The notes: a model not told the origin generated them from the sequence alone. A stretch of 64,000 nucleotides of DNA from Myxococcus sp. CA023 (GCF_010998615.1 NZ_JAAEAH010000040.1:19085-83084), one strand, 5' to 3'; numbered from the stretch's first letter, positions 28,119 to 36,785 are shown. Translations and numbers: made by a program.

Positions 28119-29381
28119 CTGAGCGATCCCCGCATTTGAGCAAGCTGATCGCCAGCCGCTTACTTGGCAGCTGCGTGCGAGGCGAGATGGTGCGGAGCAG
28201 GAAGAGAGGCCATGCTGGTACGCAAGGTGGCCATCAACGAAGAGCAGGTGCGAGAGTTCCTGTCGGGCGTGTTCGAGCAGGACCTGCACGCCAAGAGAGT
28301 GTTGTCGCTGTCGCACGCGACGCTGGGCGTGGTGCATGCCGCGTCCTTGTCGGTGCACGCTATTGGGCAGGCGCTGGCATGGGCGAGGGGCGGGGTGGAA
28401 AAACACGGCATCAAGCAGGTAGACCGGCTGCTGTCCAACGAGGCGGTGGACGTATGGACGCTGGCGGCCTCGTGGGTGCCGTACGTGCTGGCCGAGCGCA
28501 CTGAGGCGCTGGTGGCGCTGGATTGGACGGATTTCGAGGCCGACGACCACACCACGGTGGTGGCCGGCCTCGTCACCTCGCATGGACGTACCACGCCCCT
28601 GCTGTGGATGACGCTCCAGAAGAGCGCCTTGGCGGGCAACCGCGCGCAAGCGGAGGATGAGCTGCTGTTGCGGTTGAAGGAGTGCGTGCCCGCGGGGTGA
28701 AGGTGACGGTCCTGGCGGACCGGGGCTTCGCGGACCAACGGCTGTACGCCTTGCTGGCCCAGGCGGGCTTCGAGTACGTGGTGCGCTTCCGCAAGGACGT
28801 GCGGGTGGAAGTGGCTGGCGGCTCGCAGCAGCCGGCGTCCGGGTGGATGCCCACCAGCGGGCACGCCAAGAAGCTGACGGACGTGCTCGTGACGGCGGAC
28901 CGCACGCCGGTGCCGGCGGTGGTGCTGGTGCACCAGAAGGGCATGAAGGAGCCGTGGTGTCTGGCCACCAGCCTGGACACGGCTAGCGCACGTCAGGTGG
29001 TGGATATCTACTCCCGGCGCTTCTCGTGCGAGGAGACGTTCCGGGACGTCAAGGATTTGAGATTCGGGATGGGGCTGTCCGCAGTGCACGTGAAGAGTCC
29101 CGAGCGGCGCGACAGGCTGCTGCTGGTGAGCGCTCTGGCCCAAGTGCTGCTGACACTGCTGGGAGCCGCTGGCGAAAGCCTCGGCACGGAGAAGGGGCTG
29201 AAGGCCAACACGGTGAAGACTCGCACCTACTCGCTACCCCGTCAGGGCTGCATGTATTACCAGGCCATCCCCATGATGAAGGAGGAGCGGCTGCTTCCGC
29301 TTATCGAGCGCTTCTCCGAGCTCCTTCACCGCCATCCCGTCTTCCAGGAAGCACTCGGCTTCATATGAGGGGATGCCTCAG
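28119..29381 (+). mobile_element. IS10-like (IS4-family) insertion sequence, about 1263 bp
   Basis: The ends are imperfect inverted repeats. The left end reads CTGAGCGATCCCCGCATTTG and the complement of the right end reads CTGAGGCATCCCCTCATATG, both close to the known IS10 end CTGAGAGATCCCCTCAT. The nine bases outside the ends (AACGGCGAG on the left, GCCACAGGC on the right) do not form the 9-bp duplication expected for IS10. This suggests that an adjacent deletion or recombination followed insertion. Confidence 0.8.
28212..29368 (+). pseudogene. IS10-like DDE transposase with a frameshift
   Basis: The first part (28212-28700) contains the first Asp motif (ALDWTDFEADD). The second, in another frame to 29368, contains the second Asp (VLADRGFAD), EPWCLATSL and the IS4-family Y-(2)-R-(3)-E-(6)-K signature YSRRFSCEETFRDVK. 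The frames would join smoothly (CVPAG then VKVTVLADRG) with one extra G in the four-G run at 28694-28697. This looks like a loss-of-function slip or a sequencing error; IS4-family elements do not normally use frameshifting. Confidence 0.82.
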
Positions 29382-29501
29382 GCCACAGGCAACAATGGCC
29401 GAGAGGGCGAACATGCTCACCCATGCCTGCCTTTGCCCATGCCGCCACCAAGCGCTGCATCTATCGTTGCCGTTCATCCAACCTCTCACCAGGGGGGGAC
29501 G

Positions 29502-29840
29502 TCAGGGAATTCGGTGGCCCGAGTCCTGCGGGGATGAGGGGGCTTCATCGGGAAGTCCCCCGTCAAAACCTGGCGGGCAGTGACAAAGGTACTCGCCAGC
29601 ATCCTCCCAGCGATTCTCACAAGGGCTGTAACACAGCGGCATCAGACGCCGTTCCCCCTCGCGCCCCATGCCTGAATGGCGGACCGCATCGGGGCCCATT
29701 CTCCTCGACCCCACGCACCCCAGCGGTTGCCACAAAAGGGCAAGCGTCCCCGCGCCAAGCACCGCGGCACAGACGCGGACGAGCCGTGACGGAGGGACAG
29801 GGCTTGGGCGTTCGGACGGGCGCTCCAGGAGGTCACTCAT
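29502..29840 (-). CDS. Small lipoprotein-like protein of unknown function
   Basis: This 112-residue protein has an N-terminal hydrophobic stretch ending in a cysteine (VLGAGTLALLWQPLGCVGS) and a Cys-containing C-terminal part (LCYSPCENRWEDAGEYLCHCPPGF). I do not recognise it. Support comes from the signal-like N terminus and an unusually good promoter about 95 bp upstream. AGGAG lies 13 bases before the ATG, a little far. It is flanked by insertion-sequence remains. Confidence 0.55.
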   Translation of the reverse strand: MSDLLERPSERPSPVPPSRLVRVCAAVLGAGTLALLWQPLGCVGSRRMGPDAVRHSGMGREGERRLMPLCYSPCENRWEDAGEYLCHCPPGFDGGLPDEAPSSPQDSGHRIP

Positions 29841-29934
29841 GATGGACAGTGGAACTCCTGCCGCGAGCGGATGCGCTGCCCAGGTGCTGAGGGAATCGAC
29901 TTTCACAGGCGCCCGGCCGCCAGGAGTCCTGGTT

Positions 29935-29963
29935 TTTATAGAGAGCCTTTGTCTTGATTGCAA
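29935..29963 (-). promoter_or_regulatory. Sigma-70-like promoter with adjacent palindrome
   Basis: On the minus strand TTGCAA is followed by exactly 17 bases and TATAAA, a near-consensus vegetative promoter, rare in this GC-rich DNA. Directly after the -10 lies a perfect 13-bp palindrome CCAGGAGTCCTGG (29920-29932) where a repressor could sit. It should drive the gene starting at 29840. Confidence 0.6.
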
Positions 29964-30239
29964 GCGATTGCGTCTTGATGGGAATTTCCAAACGCCGTCC
30001 GTGCGAGGACTTGAGTTCGAGTGGGCGGAAATGACCGCACCTTCGCGCCTGGAGCGAAGACACCGTGGAGCCTCGTGAGGTTTGTCCAGGGCGGAGGCAC
30101 CCGCGACGCCAGAGGCTGGAAAGAGCAGCATCCCGAGGGCCGCTGTGAAGCCGCTCACAGCCTCCTGGAACCGTCCGCAACTACCCTCGAAACTCCAAGA
30201 AAAACTGGTCAGCCATACTCTTCACCGGAATCCACGCCC
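29964..30239. other. Intergenic stretch between IS remains
   Basis: I see no supported gene here. Two copies of GTCTTGAT flank the -35 region (29951 and 29972). The long open frames crossing this stretch show no family features and look accidental. Confidence 0.4.
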
Positions 30240-30376
30240 ATGACCTCCATCCGCCGCGACGGTTCGTCCCTTTCCCGGCTTCCCACGCTCCAGTCCGTTT
30301 CGCCTTCGCCCGCGCAGCAGCCCGTGCGACCGCTGAACCTGATTCCGCCGGGGGTGGCTCCCCCGGTCCCTGACAG
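30240..30376 (+). pseudogene. 5' fragment of an unidentified gene
   Basis: The ATG at 30240 opens a reading frame starting MTSIRRDGSSLSRLPTLQSV with codon use and composition of a normal protein N terminus. It runs directly into the antisense IS21-like fragment at about 30377, so the gene is probably truncated. The product cannot be named. Confidence 0.45.
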
Positions 30377-30572
30377 TCAACACCGCGTCATCGTCCAACT
30401 CCGGCGGCAGCGGCCATGGCAGCTTCGTGGCCCGAGCTCGCCCCAGGGAGTCGCACACAGTGCCGTTGCCGATGCCCAGGCTGGTGGCAATCGACCGCGT
30501 CGTCAGCTTCGCCTCATACCTCGGCCGGAACAACTCTCCCAACTTCCTCATGGACAGCCTCTGTGCCGCCAT
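30377..30572 (-). pseudogene. N-terminal fragment of an IS21-family transposase (istA)
   Basis: Sixty-five codons begin MAAQRLSMRKLGELFRPRYE and include the helix-turn-helix TRSIATSLGIGNGTVCD and KLPWPLPPELDDDAVL, typical of the start of IS21-type IstA. The sequence then leaves the family. The catalytic part and istB are absent. Confidence 0.78.
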
Positions 30573-30777
30573 CTCCACCTCCAAAGGGAGAGGGGAGTGG
30601 CTTTGATGTGACGGGGGCAACTCCAGACGAGGCAACCTCAGTTTTTGAGCATCGTGCTCCGTGTTCTCGGCCCAAACTGCGTGTTCCTGACAGTTCCAAT
30701 GTCCCGGAGAGGCAGTGCGCCACCAGTGGCTTTCTCCGAGCGGATGCAGGTGGTACGGCACCCCAATCGAGGTCCCC
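30573..30777. other. Region upstream of the second lipoprotein-OMF-oxidase module
   Basis: There is no gene here. GAGCA-TCG-TGCTC at 30652-30664 is a perfect small dyad. There is no TGTAAG-CGTC element and no TGTRACC palindrome, so the second module seems to be controlled differently from the first, or through a promoter altered by the IS21 remnant. Confidence 0.45.
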
Positions 30778-31188
30778 ATGTGCCGAAACCTATGGCTGCT
30801 GGCGAGCATCGTTTCCTTCGCTGCCTGTGTCTCCGAGCCGAAGAGGTTGCCCGCCTCCATGGACCCATCGAATCCAGATGCGCCCGAGGCCCCGCCTGCG
30901 CCCGAGTTGACCGCATTCGCGGCCTTCACTCCGGAAGTGTCTGCGCTTGGCAAGTCGCAAGAAGAGATGGGGCACTCCCATCGCGGTGCATCCTCGGATG
31001 GAGGCGTTGTTGTCTACACGTGCCCAATGCACCCTGACGTGCAGTCCAGCAAGCCAGGAAGGTGCCCGAAGTGCGGTATGAAGCTGGTTCCGGAGAAGCC
31101 TGGAGACACGGAGGTAAGGGACGCAGGGTCACCCGGCGCTGCACCGGCCGACCATGACCACGCCCCCGGGCACGGAGGGCATCCGTGA
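30778..31188 (+). CDS. Lipoprotein with heavy-metal-binding domain
   Basis: This 136-residue protein has a lipoprotein signal (LLASIVSFAACVSEP), a Pro-rich linker and one heavy-metal-binding module (YTCPMHPDVQSSKPGRCPKC then GMKLVPE). The same module occurs twice in the ATPase at 8806. The tail is His-rich (DHDHAPGHGGHP). Its stop overlaps the GTG of the next gene, so it is coupled to the outer-membrane protein. It is the functional counterpart of the His-rich lipoprotein at 21865. Confidence 0.87.
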   Translation: MCRNLWLLASIVSFAACVSEPKRLPASMDPSNPDAPEAPPAPELTAFAAFTPEVSALGKSQEEMGHSHRGASSDGGVVVYTCPMHPDVQSSKPGRCPKCGMKLVPEKPGDTEVRDAGSPGAAPADHDHAPGHGGHP

Positions 31189-32681
31189 GGCTGTCTTTGC
31201 TCGTGGGCGCGGCACTGCTAGCAGGAGGCTGCGCGTCCATCCAGAAGGAGCGAGGCCACGCGGAGGTTGCGGCGCTCGTCGAGGAGCGGCTGGGCCGCAA
31301 GACGCGCTGGAACCAGGGCACTCCAGAGGATGCCGAGGTCGTTCGCCATCTCGACGCGCTCCTGAAGGAGGACCTCACCTCGGACCATTCGGTGGAGGTG
31401 GCCCTGCTCAACAATCCGGCGCTCCAGGCCACCTACGAGGACCTGGGCGTCTCGCAGGCCGACATGGTTCAGGCTGGCCTGCTCTCCAACCCGACTCTGG
31501 ACGGGAGCATCGGCTTTCCCATTTCCGGGCGCGGCGTGTCAGAGCACGAGGTCTCGCTGGTTCAGGACTTCGTGGAGCTCTTCACGCTGCCCCTGCGCAA
31601 GCGCGTCGCCCGGGAGCAGTTCATGGCGGACACGCTACGGGTGGCGCACGAGGCGCTGGCCACCGCGGCCAAGGTGCGCAAGGCCTTCAGCGAGGTGCAG
31701 GCCCTCCAACAGCTCATGGAGCTGCGCCGCATGGCGCTCCAGGCGGCCGTGGCGGCGGCGGACCTCTCCGCCCGGCTGCGCACAGCGGGCAACATCACCG
31801 AGCTGGAGCTTGCGAGTGAACAAGCCGCCGCCGAGGGAGCCCGGCTCGAGCTGGCGGAGGGTGAACTCGCCTTGGTGGAGGCCCGGGAGCACCTCAACCG
31901 CCTCATGGGGCTGTGGGGGCCACGTACGCAATGGACGCTCTCCGAGAAGCTCCCGCCGTTGCCTGACCAGGAGGTCTCACTGGCGCATCTGGAGTCGCTC
32001 GCCATCCGTCAACGGCTGGACATCGACGCTGCCCGAAAGCAGGTCATGCTGCTCTGGAATGCGCTGGAACTCGCGCGGAGTACTCGCTTCTTCGGGCGCG
32101 TGGACGTGGGCGTTCACGAGCACCGGGACGCGGACGGCCCCAGGCTCTTTGGTCCGACGCTGTCTCTGGAGTTGCCCATCTTCGACCAGCGCCAGGCTCT
32201 TATCGCCCGGCTGGAAGCTCAGCACCGACAGGGTGAGCGGCGGCTGATGGAGCTGTCCGTCAACACCCGCTCGGAAGTGCGCGCCGCCCGCGCCCGGCTG
32301 CTGGCGCTTCGCCTGGTGGCCGACCGTTACTGGCGAGTGGTGTTGCCCCTTCGTGAGAAGGTCGTCGAGCAGTCGCAGCTCCAGTACAACGCCATGCAGA
32401 TAGGTCTCTTTCAACTGCTCTCCGCCAGGCGCGAGCAGGTGGAGGCGTATCAGGGCTACATCGAGGCCGTCCGCGACTACTGGATGGCGCGGGCCGACCT
32501 TGAGCAACTCGTGGGTGGCCGGCTGCGGGAGGGCAGCGCGGCACCCTTGCAGCCTTCCCAACACGTACCACCTGGGCCACCCGGCCCACCTGCGCAGCCA
32601 GCACAACCCGGGAAGCCCACAGGGCACGGACAGGACGTCACCGATGGCACGGAGAGCCCCCATGAGCACCCGCACGACTGA
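31185..32681 (+). CDS. TolC-family outer-membrane efflux lipoprotein (second copy)
   Basis: This 498-residue OMF has a lipoprotein signal (LLVGAALLAGGCASI) and the same helical layout and landmarks as the protein at 22309, but the sequences differ widely, so the duplication is old. Its C terminus has a Pro-rich stretch (PPGPPGPPAQPAQP) and ends in HEHPHD, which is not usual for the family. The GTG start overlaps the upstream stop. The end overlaps the next gene by 20 bp. The relic at 18801 derives from this gene or a close relative. Confidence 0.9.
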   Translation: MRLSLLVGAALLAGGCASIQKERGHAEVAALVEERLGRKTRWNQGTPEDAEVVRHLDALLKEDLTSDHSVEVALLNNPALQATYEDLGVSQADMVQAGLLSNPTLDGSIGFPISGRGVSEHEVSLVQDFVELFTLPLRKRVAREQFMADTLRVAHEALATAAKVRKAFSEVQALQQLMELRRMALQAAVAAADLSARLRTAGNITELELASEQAAAEGARLELAEGELALVEAREHLNRLMGLWGPRTQWTLSEKLPPLPDQEVSLAHLESLAIRQRLDIDAARKQVMLLWNALELARSTRFFGRVDVGVHEHRDADGPRLFGPTLSLELPIFDQRQALIARLEAQHRQGERRLMELSVNTRSEVRAARARLLALRLVADRYWRVVLPLREKVVEQSQLQYNAMQIGLFQLLSARREQVEAYQGYIEAVRDYWMARADLEQLVGGRLREGSAAPLQPSQHVPPGPPGPPAQPAQPGKPTGHGQDVTDGTESPHEHPHD

Positions 32682-34164
32682 AACCGAGCGCGCACCGGGC
32701 CGTGAGGATGACGCCCCTGGAGCTCTGGAGCGCAGGGGAGCCCCTGGAGACTCTCCGGCGATTGGAGCCGAGGGAACGCTGACGCGGCGGAGCATGCTTG
32801 CCACGGCGGGAGCCACGCTCACGGGAGGCTCGCTGCTGCTGAGTGGCTCCGCGGCGCGCGCCCAGTCAGCCGTCCCAGGAGCCCGCGGGCCTCGCGAGGG
32901 CTCCGCGGCGGACACCGGCCAGCGGTATGCGCGGCAGGACTGGCTGCGCCCCGGAATGCCCGACCGGGACTACCGGCCCGTGGTGGTGCCCAATGGCTCC
33001 AAGCTGCCGTGGAAGGTCGTGGACAACGTGAAGGTCTTCCACCTGGTGGCCGAAGAGGTGGAGCATGAGTTTGCCCCGGGACTGAAAGCCTTCTGCTGGG
33101 GCTACAACGGTCGAGTCCACGGGCCCACCATCGAAGCGGTGGAGGGGGATCGGGTACGCATCTACGTTACGAACCGGCTACCCGCGGCCACCACCGTCCA
33201 CTGGCACGGACTCCTGCTGCCCAGCGGTATGGATGGCGTGGGCGGCCTCAGCCAGAAGTCCATCGCTCCGGGCGAGACGTTTCGGTACGAGTTCACCCTG
33301 CGCCAGGCGAGTACGAACATGTACCACTCGCACCATGACGAGATGACGCAGATTGGCCTCGGGATGACGGGCATGTTCGTCATCCACCCGCGCCGACCCG
33401 TGGGGCCCCGCGTCGACAGGGACTTCGTCATCCTCCTGCATGAATGGCGCATCGATGTCGGAACGGAGCGGCCCAATCCGAATGAGATGACGGACTTCAA
33501 CGTCCTCACCATGAACGCGAAAGCGTTCCCGGGCACGGAGCCGCTCGTGGTGCGCCAGGGCGAGCGGGTGCGCATCCGGCTGGGCAACCTGAGTCCGCAG
33601 AACCATCACCCCATCCACCTGCACGGCTTCCACTTCCGTATCACCGAGACGGATGGCGGGCGCGTCCCCGAGTCCGCGCAGCAGCCGGAGGGAACGGTGC
33701 TCGTCCCCGTGGGCAGCACACGCGTCATCGAGTTCGTGGCGGACGTGCCCGGGGACTGGGCCATGCACTGTCACATGACGCACCACATGATGAATCAGAT
33801 GGGCCATGCGTTCCCCAACATGATTGGCGTGAAGCCGGGGGGGCTGGACGCGAGGGTCCGCACGCTGCTACCGGGCTACATGACGATGGGCCAGACGGGG
33901 ATGGCGGAGATGGGCGAGATGGGGATGCCCGTCCCGCCCAACTCCATTCCCATGCTGGGGGCCCAGGGCAAGCACGATTACATCACGGCGGGAGGCATGT
34001 TCACCGTGCTCAAGGTTCGCGCACGGTTGAAGAGCTACGCGGACCCAGGCTGGTACGACAACCCGCCCGGCACGCTGGCCGTGGCGGCCTCTTCGGACGA
34101 GCTGCGCCGGGACGGTATCGACGTGAATGCCCCGGCCCTGGTCGATCCCGGCGCACCTGCCTGA
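32662..34164 (+). CDS. Tat-exported multicopper oxidase with Met-rich C-terminal region (second copy)
   Basis: This 500-residue oxidase starts inside the upstream gene (20-bp overlap). A long polar N-terminal stretch precedes the Tat signal TRRSMLATAGATLTGGSLLL. Copper motifs are complete: HWHGLLLPSGMDG, YHSHHDEM, HPIHLHG, HCHMTHHMMNQM. The tail repeats the Met cluster of the oxidase at 23813 (MTMGQTGMAEMGEMGMPV then NSIPM). The two are clear paralogues. The atypical tail makes this pair distinct from the oxidase at 16547. Confidence 0.92.
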   Translation: MSTRTTETERAPGREDDAPGALERRGAPGDSPAIGAEGTLTRRSMLATAGATLTGGSLLLSGSAARAQSAVPGARGPREGSAADTGQRYARQDWLRPGMPDRDYRPVVVPNGSKLPWKVVDNVKVFHLVAEEVEHEFAPGLKAFCWGYNGRVHGPTIEAVEGDRVRIYVTNRLPAATTVHWHGLLLPSGMDGVGGLSQKSIAPGETFRYEFTLRQASTNMYHSHHDEMTQIGLGMTGMFVIHPRRPVGPRVDRDFVILLHEWRIDVGTERPNPNEMTDFNVLTMNAKAFPGTEPLVVRQGERVRIRLGNLSPQNHHPIHLHGFHFRITETDGGRVPESAQQPEGTVLVPVGSTRVIEFVADVPGDWAMHCHMTHHMMNQMGHAFPNMIGVKPGGLDARVRTLLPGYMTMGQTGMAEMGEMGMPVPPNSIPMLGAQGKHDYITAGGMFTVLKVRARLKSYADPGWYDNPPGTLAVAASSDELRRDGIDVNAPALVDPGAPA

Positions 34165-34206
34165 CCCGAGCCCAACGCTGGAGACCTCCAGTGAGCCCGG
34201 GGGCCG

Positions 34207-34623
34207 CTAGAGAATCGCCTCGAGGTCCGACTGAAGTTCAGATTCGCCATAAAGCTGGTCTGAGTAGCCGTAGAAGCTCTCGCGCACGAAGAGGGTTTGG
34301 TCTTTGATTTCAATACTCTTCGTGCCCGGGTCATCGGCACTCTTGGCGACATTCAGGAAAACAATCCTGTTGAACTTTGCTCTGACGGCTTCACGGCCCA
34401 TGTCATCCTTGCAGATTTCCTTCATCACATTGACGACGAGGCCCGGGCCATATGACTCGTAGTAGCTGTCGTAGCAATCAAGGATCGTCTTGTCCTCGGG
34501 GAAGCTCGCAATATCAATCGCAAACGGCAAATCGAATCCAATCGCCGCGTTGAGTTCTGACTGAAATCGAGCGGAGTGAGAGTCTTTGATGGCAGCGATG
34601 CGTCGACGCTCGGCGAGTCCCAT
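34207..34623 (-). CDS. Unknown protein from AT-richer DNA
   Basis: This 138-residue cytosolic-looking protein is acidic and rich in Tyr (DCYDSYYESYGPG, FYGYSDQLYGES). I recognise no family. AAGGA lies nine bases before the ATG. Gene and upstream region are visibly AT-richer than their surroundings, with less G/C at third positions, which suggests recent acquisition. A dyad CCGAG-TATT-CTCGG (34661-34674) lies 38 bp upstream and may be an operator. Confidence 0.7.
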   Translation of the reverse strand: MGLAERRRIAAIKDSHSARFQSELNAAIGFDLPFAIDIASFPEDKTILDCYDSYYESYGPGLVVNVMKEICKDDMGREAVRAKFNRIVFLNVAKSADDPGTKSIEIKDQTLFVRESFYGYSDQLYGESELQSDLEAIL

Positions 34624-34660
34624 GGTGTAGTCCTTACAATAGAAATGCCTGATTGTTACT

Positions 34661-34674
34661 CCGAGTATTCTCGG
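34661..34674. promoter_or_regulatory. Small inverted repeat upstream of the AT-rich gene
   Basis: CCGAG-TATT-CTCGG lies within the promoter-length region upstream of the gene at 34207-34623, with TTGACG about 15 bp further upstream on the minus strand. It is a possible operator; no regulator gene is adjacent. Confidence 0.4.
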
Positions 34675-34795
34675 GGGGATTTTGTGCGTCAACCTGTTTC
34701 TGGCCGCACCCATGTCGAGACAGCATCCTGTCAACTGGCGTGGTTCCGCGCTCAACCGTGGCCGTCCCGCTTGAGCGACATCGAACGGGGCTTGC

Positions 34796-35000
34796 TCAGG
34801 CCTGCTGGTAGCGGAGGTACAGCGCGCCAGACTGGAATGTGTGGGTTTCTTTCAGGCGCAGCGGGACGAGGTGATCGAGCTGCGGGAAGTATGGCTTGCC
34901 TCCACCCACGAGAACCGGGGAGAGGACCAGATGCGTCGTCTCGGAGCGCGCCTGCCGATGATGTTTCCGGGCCGAGGCAATCGCGACGTCCGTCAGACGT
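34796..35000 (-). pseudogene. Remnant of a RibD-C/dihydrofolate-reductase-like gene
   Basis: The last 47 codons (HLVLSPVLVGGGKPYFPQLD, then RLKETHTFQSGALYLRY) match the C-terminal end of small RibD-C-domain reductases. Upstream the open frame loses similarity, and the N-terminal NADPH-binding part is absent, replaced by the start region of the peptidase gene. This is a decayed 3' remnant. Confidence 0.7.
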
Positions 35001-35033
35001 AGATGATGCAGGCCATTGTCATGGAGTGCTCCC

Positions 35034-36647
35034 ATGTTCCGCTGCCCGTTGCCGTTCGTACTGCTCGTCCTCCTGCCCGCGATGGCTTCCGCCGCCGCAT
35101 CTCCAGAAGCGGAGCGCTGGTGGGGTCACGTTCGCGTGCTCGCGGATGACGCGATGGAGGGGCGGGAGACGGGCAGCGAGGGCTATCGGAAGGCCGCGAG
35201 CTACGTGGTGGAGCAGCTCTCGGCGATGGGAATCAAGCCGGGCGCGGGGGATGGCTATGCTCAGGAGGTGGAGCTGGTCTCGCGGCGACTGGTGGATGCG
35301 AGCTCGCGGCTGGCCCTCGTGCGGGGGGGCCGGCGCATGCCGCTGGTCATCGACCGCGATGCCATCATCGCCTCATACCTGGGGGAATCGGGGCAGGTGG
35401 ATGCCCCGTTGGTGTTCGTGGGGCATGGCCTTTCGATTCCCGAGGCGGGACATGACGACTTCGCGGGGCTGGACCTCCAAGGGAAGGTGGGCGTCATCCT
35501 CTACGGAGGGCCCGACCACATCCCCGGTGCGCTCCGGGCCCACTACAGCTCGCTCGAGGAGCGGGTCAAGGTGCTCCGGAAGGCAGGCGTGGTGGGGGTC
35601 GTGGTGTTGCAGACTCCGAAGAGCGAGGAGCTGCCCTGGGCGCGCATCGCCACGACGCGGTTCGAGCCGGCCATGACCTTCGCCGACCCGTCACTGGTCG
35701 AGAATCAGGGCCTGAAGGTGAGTGTCGTCTTCAACTCCCGCCACGCTGAGAAGCTGTTCGCTGGCGCGCAGCACTCCTTCAAGGAGGTGCTGGCGATGGC
35801 GGATGCGAACCGGCCGCTGCCACGCTTCGAACTGCCCACCCGGCTCGAGGCGCGGGCCGAGTGGAAGGAATCTCCGGTGAAGTCCGCCAACGTCGTGGGC
35901 GTGCTGCCCGGCAGTGATGCCACGTTGGCGAAGGAATACGTCGTGCTCACCGCCCACCTGGACCACATCGGCGTCGGGGGGCCGGTGAAGGGCGACGCCA
36001 TCTACAACGGCGCCATGGACAATGCGACGGGAGTGGCCGCGGTGCTGGAGGTGGCACGCACCCTTCAGGCACTGAAGCCGAAGCGCTCCGTGCTCTTCCT
36101 GCTGGTGACGGGAGAGGAAAAGGGGCTCTTGGGGGCTCGCTACTTCGCCGCGAAGCCGACGGTGCCCTTGTCCTCCATCGTCGCCAACTTCAACCTGGAC
36201 ATGTTCCTTCCGCTGTTCCCACTCCGCCACCTCTTGGCCCTGGGGCAGGAGGAGTCCTCCCTGAAGGCGCCGCTTCAGCAGGTGGCAACGGCCCATGGGG
36301 TGACGCTGGTCCCGGACCCCGAGCCCAACCGCATGTTGTTCATCCGCAGCGACCAGTACGCCTTCATCCGGAAGGGCGTGCCCGCCCTGTTCTTCAAGTT
36401 CGGCCATGCGCCGGGCTCTCCCGAGGAGCGCACGATGAATGCCTGGCACACCCGGCACTACCACGCGCCCTCCGATGACCTGCGCCAGCCGATGGACCGG
36501 GAGGCGGCGGCGAAGTTCGTTCGGCTGCTTTCGGACCTCACCCTCACCGTGGCCAACACCCCCGCGCGCCCGCGTTGGAACGACAACAGCTTCTTCCGGA
36601 GGTTCGCTTCAACGCCGGTGGAGGAGGCTCACCAGCGAATACCGTGA
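35034..36647 (+). CDS. Secreted M28-family zinc aminopeptidase
   Basis: This 537-residue protein has a signal peptide (FVLLVLLPAMASAAA), an inserted PA-like domain (APLVFVGHGL, GKVGVILYGG) and an M28 peptidase domain. Metal-site motifs are visible: TAHLDHIG, NGAMDNATG, TGEEKGLLG, NFNLDMF and a late His in NAWHTRHYHAPSDD. It should remove N-terminal residues from peptides outside the cytoplasm, in keeping with a predatory lifestyle. I chose the ATG at 35034 (GGAG upstream); an in-frame TTG lies at 35016. Confidence 0.9.
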   Translation: MFRCPLPFVLLVLLPAMASAAASPEAERWWGHVRVLADDAMEGRETGSEGYRKAASYVVEQLSAMGIKPGAGDGYAQEVELVSRRLVDASSRLALVRGGRRMPLVIDRDAIIASYLGESGQVDAPLVFVGHGLSIPEAGHDDFAGLDLQGKVGVILYGGPDHIPGALRAHYSSLEERVKVLRKAGVVGVVVLQTPKSEELPWARIATTRFEPAMTFADPSLVENQGLKVSVVFNSRHAEKLFAGAQHSFKEVLAMADANRPLPRFELPTRLEARAEWKESPVKSANVVGVLPGSDATLAKEYVVLTAHLDHIGVGGPVKGDAIYNGAMDNATGVAAVLEVARTLQALKPKRSVLFLLVTGEEKGLLGARYFAAKPTVPLSSIVANFNLDMFLPLFPLRHLLALGQEESSLKAPLQQVATAHGVTLVPDPEPNRMLFIRSDQYAFIRKGVPALFFKFGHAPGSPEERTMNAWHTRHYHAPSDDLRQPMDREAAAKFVRLLSDLTLTVANTPARPRWNDNSFFRRFASTPVEEAHQRIP

Positions 36648-36785
36648 GCGCGGGTGCGGTTCACCCCACGTTGATAGTTGGTCGAAGTCCTTGGCGGTGA
36701 TGTGGCCTGTCTCCAAACCTTGCCCCCTTTTGCGAGGCGCGGAGTGAGTGCAGAGTTCCGCGAAGCGCTTCTCGCGGAGGCCCAG

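Noticed and set aside
34628..34642. TGTAAG on the minus strand before the AT-rich gene
   Set aside because: It contains the ribosome binding site and has no CGTC 16 bases further on, so it is not part of the ECF set.
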